Below are positions 39,754 through 46,788 of a stretch of 64,000 nt of DNA, piece by piece. Position 1 is the stretch's first letter; the number at the start of each line of letters is the position of its first letter. Origin of the DNA: a virus. The notes below the pieces were generated by a model. The model was not told where the DNA came from. It ran no database searches and saw only the letters and a list, made by a program, of their open reading frames with translations. The stretch is from positions 1 through 64,000 of IMG/VR virus record IMGVR_UViG_3300050343_000122; one strand, written 5' to 3'. Made by a program: the position numbers and the translations under genes.

Positions 39754-40293
39754 TTATTGACAAAGAGTAGTACAACATAAAACTTCATATCCATTTAAAG
39801 CTATCTGTATTGCTGCTACACTTGTGTCAGTTGCACTCGGTCCTATTTTATACCATCCTGCATCCAATTCTAATAGACTTGCTGTTGCTGGGTTTGGATC
39901 ATCATATAAAAAAGACCCAACAGATGGAACATAATTAAAAGTATCACCATTGTGCCAGTACTCAGTTACCGGTAATATAGATGCATCTGAACATGCATCT
40001 GTAGCATTATTGTGAGGTGCTGGAGCATCAAAAAGTCCAAATCCAGATGTATATTGTGAGACAATTGATGCGTCAACATAATTATCACAGTCAGCATTGT
40101 TATTTTTTATTCTCACAATGGTAGTTCCACTAGGAACAAGACTTGTAGATATGTTATAACCTAGTGCACTTGTTAGAATAGTTATAGAAACGTTCGTAGC
40201 AAAGGGTGTTGTATAAAGATCTGCATTTGAATATAGATCAACTGGTCCTGAGCAACTGCCTGCGGATTCTAGTTTTATTGTTAGTGTTGCCAT
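39754..40293 (-). CDS. Fibre-type protein: docking domain plus GWY module (179 residues)
   Basis: The N-terminal docking domain reads GPVDLYSNADLYTTPFAT, VPSGTTIVRI and ADCDN. The C-terminal 80 residues form a small module with ACSDA, a VGSFLYDDPN strand, then LDAGWYKIG and a final IALNGYEVLCC. Equivalent modules (Cys-x-x-Ala start, LY.D, GWY or KWY, DG/NG-x-V/I, Cys) occur at the C-terminus of the 380-residue protein and inside the 2261-residue protein. The gene has an A-rich leader (TAAAATAAAATTATAAAATG) and no Shine-Dalgarno. Probably a short fibre or decoration protein. Confidence 0.6.
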   Translation of the reverse strand: MATLTIKLESAGSCSGPVDLYSNADLYTTPFATNVSITILTSALGYNISTSLVPSGTTIVRIKNNNADCDNYVDASIVSQYTSGFGLFDAPAPHNNATDACSDASILPVTEYWHNGDTFNYVPSVGSFLYDDPNPATASLLELDAGWYKIGPSATDTSVAAIQIALNGYEVLCCTTLCQ

Positions 40294-40307
40294 TTTATAA
40301 TTTTATT

Positions 40308-41450
40308 TTATGGATCTGGACAATCCTCAATGTTAGTAATACGTCCATTTGTATCAATTTTTATAAGCCAAGTTCCTGGATCAGCTGTAGATATAGACAT
40401 TTGAAACTTGTACCATTTGTTGTCTCCGTTAAATGTTTGAAGTGCTGGAAATATTACATCATATGTAAAATCATTTATTTGTGGTTCAGCAAGTGATCCA
40501 TTTTTCCATAGGAATGCAGCAAGGTCAGCATTACATAAACCAATATTTAGATTTGAACTACTAGTTATTGATCTTATACCAGCTGCAAGAGATGCACTAG
40601 GTGTTGTACTAGTAGTTGTCGTAATTGGAGTTTTAGTTGTTGTAGTACCAGTAAGTGTTACGGTAGGATTATTTAAGGAACAATCACATGTAGTAGTAGT
40701 TGTTGTTGTTGAAGAAGAGCTGGTACTAGTTGTAGTGCTAGTAGAACTAGTAGAACTAGTAGTTGTTGTTGTAACTTCTTTATAAGTATCAGCTATAAAG
40801 GAGAAGTCTACATCAACTCCTGCTCCAGTATAATTAGGACTTAGGGCACTTACAAAACTATCAGTACAGAAAGTACACACATCCTGTCCTTGATATAGTA
40901 TTCCGTCTTTTTGAATTGTATTGATAAAATTGTAAACTCCGACTCTGTTACTATCTATTGTAGCAGAAACTACATCTCCTGGTAAGATTTGAATAGTTCC
41001 ACTTTGTGAAGATGCATTACCTGTAATAGTTGCATCTACAACATTAGTTCCATTAACATCTATTTTTAAGTTACTGCTCTGTGGATCTGCCGCAATTAGA
41101 GAACTTGGAGTGTTTGTTATCAACTCCCAATTAAATCTATTAGGTGGTTGATCTGTTGTAGTGGTTGATGTTGATGTTGAAGTACTTGTAGTAGTTGATG
41201 TACTAGAACTACTTGTTGTAGTTGTTGTAGGACAATTAGTTGGTAGGTCAATACAATTATCACATGTACCAACAGAGCAGACTCTTATAATAGTTGCTCC
41301 TGTAGGAAGTTCAATAACATATCCATTAGTTAAAGTTAAAGCAGGAACTTGTGTTTGAAATGGATTAGTATATCCATCTGCATCTGAGTATAAATCAAAA
41401 GGTCCAGCAGAGCCTCCTGGGGGTATGGTTATGTTTATTTGTATCAACAT
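40308..41450 (-). CDS. Fibre protein: docking domain, Thr/Ser linkers and two shuffled modules (380 residues)
   Basis: Order of parts: docking domain 1-72 (GPFDLYSDADGYTNPFQT, LPTGATIIRVCS, CDNC); Thr/Ser linker about 75-98; a beta module about 103-225 containing NLKIDVNGTNVV and GDVVSATI; a second Thr/Ser linker; a short spacer with a third Thr tract; and a C-terminal module with NADLAAFLW, KWYKFQ and a closing IEDC. The NLKI..NGT module also occurs near the C-terminus of the protease-fibre at 43189-46779, and the last module resembles that of the 179-residue gene. I infer a modular fibre assembled by exchange at the linkers. No catalytic motif. Confidence 0.65.
   Translation of the reverse strand: MLIQINITIPPGGSAGPFDLYSDADGYTNPFQTQVPALTLTNGYVIELPTGATIIRVCSVGTCDNCIDLPTNCPTTTTTSSSSTSTTTSTSTSTSTTTTDQPPNRFNWELITNTPSSLIAADPQSSNLKIDVNGTNVVDATITGNASSQSGTIQILPGDVVSATIDSNRVGVYNFINTIQKDGILYQGQDVCTFCTDSFVSALSPNYTGAGVDVDFSFIADTYKEVTTTTTSSTSSTSTTTSTSSSSTTTTTTTCDCSLNNPTVTLTGTTTTKTPITTTTSTTPSASLAAGIRSITSSSNLNIGLCNADLAAFLWKNGSLAEPQINDFTYDVIFPALQTFNGDNKWYKFQMSISTADPGTWLIKIDTNGRITNIEDCPDP
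40603..40775 (-). repeat. Thr/Ser-coding repeat tracts (380-residue fibre)
   Basis: Two Thr/Ser tracts, 40603-40640 and 40688-40775, flank a short Cys-containing spacer. A further tract of the same composition lies at 41151-41232 in the same gene. All are in frame and coding. Confidence 0.8.
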
Positions 41451-41453
41451 ATC

Positions 41454-41705
41454 TTATGGTGTTGGTGTTGTTGTGGTAGTTGTAGTTTGTTCTAATACAA
41501 TATCAAAACTATTTTCACATAATGAATCTGACGTTACTCTTATTATAGTAGTAAAATCAGGAACTACAGTACTAGTATAGCCAGCTAATAAATTAACTTT
41601 AGTTACACCAGTTTCAAAAGCAGCAGTGAACCCATCTACATCTGAGAACAGATCGAAGGGTCCAGTATTGTTTCCTGCAGTTGTTAGTTTAATAAATGCT
41701 TCCAT
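41454..41705 (-). CDS. Minimal docking-domain protein with short Thr tail (83 residues)
   Basis: The gene is almost a bare docking domain: GPFDLFSDVDGFTAAFETG, VNLLAGYTSTVVPDFTTIIR, a Cys, then TTTTTTTPTP at the C-terminus. I use the ATG at 41705, which overlaps the upstream TAA (TAATG) and aligns with the paralogues. An upstream in-frame ATG at 41720 would add five residues inside the previous gene. It could be a short adaptor or the remnant of a fibre gene that has lost the part beyond its linker. Confidence 0.6.
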   Translation of the reverse strand: MEAFIKLTTAGNNTGPFDLFSDVDGFTAAFETGVTKVNLLAGYTSTVVPDFTTIIRVTSDSLCENSFDIVLEQTTTTTTTPTP

Positions 41706-42016
41706 TATGATCCGCAACAAGTATTTAGTGTGTTATTTATATTTATAACTTGCTCTTTTATAGCAGAAATATCTGATGTATTAGTTGCTTGTTGAGTCTT
41801 CAATATACAAAGAAGTTCGTCAATTTTAGACAAAGCAACGTTTAAATCATCACAAGGTTCTACATTAGAACAAGGTAATATTGGTCCATTGTATGTAATA
41901 GATTTTGAATAATGTATTCCAGTTTGACATGGATCATTACTTACAGAAGTAGAACAACCACAAGTAGTGTTCACTGCTATATTTGTACAACAAGGATTAG
42001 TGGGTAAGTATGCCAT
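41705..42016 (-). CDS. Cys-rich docking protein with C-terminal coiled coil (103 residues)
   Basis: Ten Cys residues in the first 70 positions (NPCCTN, CGCS) surround ITYNGPILPC and EPCDDLNVALSKIDELLCIL. The latter matches the second docking family, also seen at 8-403 and 42028-43164. The last 40 residues are a heptad-like helix (TSDISAIKEQVININNTL), suitable for trimerisation, ending CCGS. It sits between the collar-domain fibre and the minimal docking gene. Probably a fibre base or connector; the function is inferred. Confidence 0.55.
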   Translation of the reverse strand: MAYLPTNPCCTNIAVNTTCGCSTSVSNDPCQTGIHYSKSITYNGPILPCSNVEPCDDLNVALSKIDELLCILKTQQATNTSDISAIKEQVININNTLNTCCGS

Positions 42017-42027
42017 TGTTTTTAGTA

Positions 42028-43164
42028 TTAAGGTATGTAAATTATATAATATGATCCAATTCCAGGTTGATAATTATTATGTGGTAATCCTCCACCAGTA
42101 GAATTTATTGTAACAGTTGTAGCTACACTTTGACTAACCTCAGTAGTTTTTCCTACAGTAGCTGTATTACTTGCTCCTCTAAGTGCATATCCTAAGTTAC
42201 CACCTGTGCTTTTTGACTGGCGAATATAGTTATTGCTTGTAGGAGGATTTGTTTCATTTGAACTTCCCATAGTTGCAACAAGGTGGGTGTGAGAAGCTGG
42301 ACTAAGTGAAGCTACTACAGTATTAGTGTGTGTATGTGAAGGTATTTGTGCTGTTGTTAATACAACTTGATTTGTTCCAGTAAGGTCATTTACGTTATAT
42401 GTAGGATTTCCACTAACAGACGGATCAACTATTTTATCCATAGTTTGACCTGGCATATCAGTAGCTCCAACAGCTACTCTTCCTCTCATATCTGGTGTAC
42501 CATTGTTTCCATTACATAGAAATATTCTATCCCAAATACCTATTCCTGCACCTGATGCATCAAATGGTGTTAAGTCTCCAAAGTATGGCTGTGCAGAAAA
42601 TGGAACCATTCGATTACTAATAAGCTGTTGCTGAGGATTAGTGTTTAAATAGTTTTCTATATACGTATTAATATCAACAATTCGTACGTAGTTGTTTGTA
42701 ACATCAGTAATAAAAGTGTTCAGTGACTGCTCAACTTCACACAACTTATTTATAGTTTGTTGTAATACATCTGATGTACTTGTAGTATCTGTTACTCCAG
42801 ATACACAGCCTACATCATAGTTTACATCTGATCCTGAACCACCTTCTATCTCACTTACTTCTTCCTGTAATTTACAGATAGTTTTGATTATACCTACTAG
42901 GTAGTTATTTAAAGTTAATGGATTACAGTCATCTAGATTAGCCTGCACTGCAGGGCATATATCTGATGGGGGAACCACAGGTGTTATACCTGTTCCGTCT
43001 AGTGTAGATCCTAAAAAGGTAATAAGAGCTTGCTCCACAAATGATAGGGAGTCTCCATTCTTTATTCCTAGTATAGGAACGTCTACACCTGTATATTTAA
43101 CGCACTTGTCTGAAGTAATTTCAGTACATCCGTTATAACAATTTGAGCAATTTTGTGTTGACAT
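42028..43164 (-). CDS. Tail-collar-domain fibre protein (378 residues)
   Basis: The N-terminus is Cys-rich (NCSNCYNGC), then CVKYTGVDVP and GDSLSFVEQALITFL, a docking pattern shared with two other small genes. Helical segments follow (about 85-175). Residues about 186-234 form a phage tail-collar domain: MVPFSAQPYFGD, WDRIFLCNGNNGTPDMRGRV, AVGA. The C-terminal part has two HTH-type metal-site motifs (SHTHTNTV, SHTHLV) and ends HNNYQPGIGSYYIIYIP, the usual termination of collar/microcystin-dependent-protein-like fibres, where His pairs commonly coordinate iron in trimeric tips. Probably a receptor-binding or spike fibre. Confidence 0.8.
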   Translation of the reverse strand: MSTQNCSNCYNGCTEITSDKCVKYTGVDVPILGIKNGDSLSFVEQALITFLGSTLDGTGITPVVPPSDICPAVQANLDDCNPLTLNNYLVGIIKTICKLQEEVSEIEGGSGSDVNYDVGCVSGVTDTTSTSDVLQQTINKLCEVEQSLNTFITDVTNNYVRIVDINTYIENYLNTNPQQQLISNRMVPFSAQPYFGDLTPFDASGAGIGIWDRIFLCNGNNGTPDMRGRVAVGATDMPGQTMDKIVDPSVSGNPTYNVNDLTGTNQVVLTTAQIPSHTHTNTVVASLSPASHTHLVATMGSSNETNPPTSNNYIRQSKSTGGNLGYALRGASNTATVGKTTEVSQSVATTVTINSTGGGLPHNNYQPGIGSYYIIYIP

Positions 43165-43188
43165 AATTTTATTTATTTGTTTATCACA

Positions 43189-46100
43189 CTATGGTGATGT
43201 TTGTGTTACGCTTAGAGAAATAGCACCTGTTCCTGTTACAAAAAAGTTTCCAGCTACTGGACCTATTAATGTTTCAGCAGCTCCAGTATCGGTATCAGTA
43301 AAACTAGTAAATCCACTAACTTGAAGACCACTTGCTGTTAAAGTGCAGTTTTGTCCTGGGTTACTTGATTTATAAGTTGCTTGTAGATCATAATTCTTTC
43401 CGTTTACTAAAGTAAAGTTGTAAGTTCCATTACTGTTTGGATCAGCAGGATAACTCTCTGAAACATTACCGTCTTCACCATCAAAAGATACAAACTGAAC
43501 TCCGTCTCCAGGATCTTCAAAGTCTATTATAAGGCTTGCAGGTGCAGTTGCAGTAGTAATAGTATCATAAAGCCAAACACTATTACTTACACCTGTTTGA
43601 GTCCAGTTGGGAAAGACAAATGTATAGTCACTAGATGCAGATACAAGACTTGTATCGAATTGCGTTGGTTGAACACTAGTGGTTAGTTTGTGTTCAACAA
43701 AAGTAGTATCGCTTGATAAATTTTCAGTTGTCATTGATGCACTAATAACGTCACCTACTGCTGTCATTATAACACCACCGTCTGATGAATTAGTTGTGTT
43801 TATATTAGAATTTACAACTGTTGTACCATTAATTACTATCTTAAGATTCGCACTCCTAAATAGACTTGATCCACTTGGGTTAGAGTCTCCAGTAAACACC
43901 CAATTCCATGCATACGATTTAGGATCAGGAGTTGTACTTGTAGTAGTTGTACTACTTGTACTTGTTGTTGTAGAAGTACTTGTAGAAGTACTTGTGGACG
44001 TACTAGTAGTACTTGTACTTGTGGATGTACTTGTACTTGTGCTTGTGCTAGTAGAACTACTTGTAGTAGTGGTAGTAGGCACAGGAGTAGTAGTTGTTGT
44101 TGTTGTAGGTATAGGTGTGGTAGTACTAGTAGTTGTACTAGAAGTGCTAGTAGAACTACTTGTAGTAGTAGTGGTTGATCCACAATCTCCATATGCAGTA
44201 ACTTTATAACCATCTCCAGTTGTATGATCAAAGGTAGAAAGTATTGATGATAAGTCATTACCATTTGCATCTATCTTTGAAAATTGGAATGCACTTGTAC
44301 CTGATAACGGACCTGAAGCAGCGTTAGTGCTAACTTTACCATAAGGAACAGTAACTGCTCCAACTCCAACATCAAGAAGTTGATACACTGCTGTATAGTC
44401 TACTCCTCCTATATTAAATACTACATCATAGTTGGTATTTGGAACTTGAGACCAGTTGGTATAACTTGTTGTGTTTGTAGTTGGTCCAACGAAAGATGAT
44501 CGAACATATAGAGAGGGGGTATTCACACCTACAGGACTTGGTGGGTCTGTATACCAGAAGTTATTATCTGTAGTAGTTAAATAGTCAAACTCTAGACATC
44601 CAACTAGTGGTGTAATAGTTGTTGTTGTAGTTGTAGTACTAGAAGTGCTCGTAGAAGTGCTAGTGGACGTGCTAGTAGATGTACTAGTTGAACTACTTGT
44701 TGTAGTAGTAGTTGGTACAGGGGTAGTAGTACTAGTAGTTGTACTAGAAGTACTTGTACTGGTACTGGTACTGGTACTTGTACTAGACGAACTTGTTGTA
44801 GTTGTTGTTAGCTGATCATCTGGACATAAATAAAAATCAAGAAGGCAACCTGCTAACTTATCTCCTACATGTGTAAATATTAGTTCATTAATTCTATCAC
44901 CATTGTTTCTAGGAAATATATTAAATAAAGCACGAGCTGGTTGATCTCCTGAATTCAACTTTGCTTTAAATATCACACTACCATCTGTCTCATTAGAAAC
45001 TATAAAACTATCAGGATTTTCTCTACATACCTGTATAAATGATATATTAAGATCTACGTCAGATGTTACTCTCACTGTTTCATATATTCCTGGATTAGGA
45101 TAATACCCTATACCAGTACAGTAAAATGCCATAGATGATATTGAGTTATCAAATGACATTGTAGATGAAGCACACTTTCCACCACCTAGAGCATATGTAC
45201 CCTGATTATTATATTGATTATTGTGGAAACCTTGTAGTTCACAATCTGGATCAGTTCCATTATTTGCAAGAAGTTGCGAAGAAGAACTTGGAACATATGT
45301 TGTCTCACAATCAGCGTTATCAGATGATAATGTCAGTACAAATCCATTACTTAATGTTTTAACTCCATTTCCAGTGCTTATTCCTGGGAATCCCTCTGGA
45401 GCATCAAAGTTATAAGGTTGGCTACAGTTACCTGAAATAGGAGCTGAACTAGTGGTGGTGGTGGTGGTTTCAGAACCACAGTTATTTTCTAAACTACCTG
45501 TAAATCCTACTTGCCAGTACGCTTCACTTTCACAATATATTATTTTCTGGTCACTTTGTCCATCTATAGTTATATACTCAATTGTATCTGGATCTACTAG
45601 TGGACCAGGAGTAACAAACTGCTGTATACCCATTTGTTCTGCAACCATATCTATTCTACAGGCATAACCATATAGATAACAACCAGCTGCCACCTGAGCT
45701 CCACCAGCATAACATAGTCCTATTATCTTGATAGTTCCCTCTATATCTGCGAGGAGGAGTGATCCTGAATCTCCTGAATATATAGGATTACAACAATATT
45801 CTGTTGTACTCGCATTATCAGGATCTTCTTGAGGAGGTTTAATAAATCTAATAGCATCAGTAAACTTACAATTTACACTAGTTGCTTGTGAACTAGGATA
45901 AGCTATATTTTCAAGCGTAGCATTTATTGATTGAATTAACATAGGACAATCTGGTACAATACCTTTAGGTCCAGTAGTTCTTCCAGTACTATATACACGA
46001 GGGTTTGTAGCTAATATATTATCTATTTCTAATGTAGAAGCAAACGGTGGTGGATTACTACCTAGTATAGACTCTAGTCCTACTTGATTCCATGCAATTG

Positions 46101-46779
46101 TTGGATCCCATCTTGTCGGATCAATGGAAATTATAGCTGCATCTACCTGATTAAATAAACCTGTAGACTTTGCATGAATAGGAACATACTGTAAACTTAC
46201 ACCACAGTTATAACTTGCAGGTGTGGATGCACTTCCAAATTCTCCTTGTTGGTATACATAATCTACTGGACTATATTCATTTACAAGAGCTCCAGTAACA
46301 CTTCTATCAGATGTATAAAATGCATCTTGAATAGTAACGTGATTATTTGTTAAACCAACTGAACAGCCTGTTTCTGAATGTATAACTACACCTCCAAGAG
46401 TACCTACACTAGTTCCATTATTTCTACTAGAAAAAGAAATACCACCTTGTAAATGTTGAAAGAACTGTCTGTTTGCTAGTGAAGTGTTATTTGTTTGTCC
46501 ACAAGTTGAAGAACACGTACCTATAATTTCATGCTTCGCTATTTCTATTACATCTGTTTTTATACTTTTTCCAGATACTATAACACGTGATGGAATATGT
46601 TCATTTATTGAAATCTCAGAAAGAGGCTTCTTTTTTTCTACAGCTATAACTATAGCAAAGTCACCTGTCCACGTTCCATTAACAACTTTTCTTCCCCAAG
46701 CAACACTAGTTACATTAGGAAGTTGCTGAGACAACTCTAATATTCTATCTTTTATTTCTTGTGTTAATAGTCCTTTCAT
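43189..46779 (-). CDS. Trypsin-like serine protease fused to a Thr/Ser-rich fibre stalk (1196 residues)
   Basis: Residues about 1-85 form the small N-terminal domain often found before bacterial S1-like proteases (FAIVIAVEKKKPLSEI, IPSRVI, TDVIEI). The catalytic triad is visible: H147 in LTNNHVT, D213 in QVDAAIIS, S338 in SGDSGSLL. The protease part ends near residue 410. It is followed by a Cys-containing beta domain, a Thr/Ser linker (about 657-722), a second beta domain, a longer linker (about 868-950) and a C-terminal part that includes the NLKIVINGTTVV module shared with the 380-residue fibre. There is no signal peptide. Being between two fibre genes, it is probably mounted on the virion. 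Target (cell-surface protein, capsule, or self-processing) is unknown. Confidence 0.8.
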   Translation of the reverse strand: MKGLLTQEIKDRILELSQQLPNVTSVAWGRKVVNGTWTGDFAIVIAVEKKKPLSEISINEHIPSRVIVSGKSIKTDVIEIAKHEIIGTCSSTCGQTNNTSLANRQFFQHLQGGISFSSRNNGTSVGTLGGVVIHSETGCSVGLTNNHVTIQDAFYTSDRSVTGALVNEYSPVDYVYQQGEFGSASTPASYNCGVSLQYVPIHAKSTGLFNQVDAAIISIDPTRWDPTIAWNQVGLESILGSNPPPFASTLEIDNILATNPRVYSTGRTTGPKGIVPDCPMLIQSINATLENIAYPSSQATSVNCKFTDAIRFIKPPQEDPDNASTTEYCCNPIYSGDSGSLLLADIEGTIKIIGLCYAGGAQVAAGCYLYGYACRIDMVAEQMGIQQFVTPGPLVDPDTIEYITIDGQSDQKIIYCESEAYWQVGFTGSLENNCGSETTTTTTSSAPISGNCSQPYNFDAPEGFPGISTGNGVKTLSNGFVLTLSSDNADCETTYVPSSSSQLLANNGTDPDCELQGFHNNQYNNQGTYALGGGKCASSTMSFDNSISSMAFYCTGIGYYPNPGIYETVRVTSDVDLNISFIQVCRENPDSFIVSNETDGSVIFKAKLNSGDQPARALFNIFPRNNGDRINELIFTHVGDKLAGCLLDFYLCPDDQLTTTTTSSSSTSTSTSTSTSTSSTTTSTTTPVPTTTTTSSSTSTSTSTSTSTSTSTSSTTTTTTTITPLVGCLEFDYLTTTDNNFWYTDPPSPVGVNTPSLYVRSSFVGPTTNTTSYTNWSQVPNTNYDVVFNIGGVDYTAVYQLLDVGVGAVTVPYGKVSTNAASGPLSGTSAFQFSKIDANGNDLSSILSTFDHTTGDGYKVTAYGDCGSTTTTTSSSTSTSSTTTSTTTPIPTTTTTTTPVPTTTTTSSSTSTSTSTSTSTSTSTTSTSTSTSTSTSTTTSTSSTTTTSTTPDPKSYAWNWVFTGDSNPSGSSLFRSANLKIVINGTTVVNSNINTTNSSDGGVIMTAVGDVISASMTTENLSSDTTFVEHKLTTSVQPTQFDTSLVSASSDYTFVFPNWTQTGVSNSVWLYDTITTATAPASLIIDFEDPGDGVQFVSFDGEDGNVSESYPADPNSNGTYNFTLVNGKNYDLQATYKSSNPGQNCTLTASGLQVSGFTSFTDTDTGAAETLIGPVAGNFFVTGTGAISLSVTQTSP
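43931..44177 (-). repeat. Thr/Ser-coding tandem repeat tract (linker of protease-fibre)
   Basis: About 245 bases of near-periodic ACT/ACA/AGT codons encode alternating Thr and Ser with two short PVPT/PIPT interruptions. Six-base units (ACTAGT, ACAAGT) recur many times. The same units occur in the linkers of at least four other genes here, giving sites for recombination or slippage. Confidence 0.85.
44614..44810 (-). repeat. Thr/Ser-coding tandem repeat tract (first linker of protease-fibre)
   Basis: A second tract in the same gene, made of the same six-base units and interrupted by one PVPT. It separates the Cys-containing beta domain from the following beta domain. Its sequence is similar enough to the 43931-44177 tract for intragenic deletion or duplication. 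Confidence 0.85.
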
Positions 46780-46788
46780 ATCTATGTG

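Noticed and set aside
43679-44209. Long plus-strand reading frame (176 codons) rich in Val and Leu
   Set aside because: It is the complement of the Thr/Ser repeat tract of the protease-fibre; its VVVLVLVEVLV sequence is a by-product of the repeat.
43836-44270. Minus-strand frame rich in Leu and Gln overlapping the protease-fibre
   Set aside because: Off-frame reading of the same repeat; no independent start context and low-complexity product.
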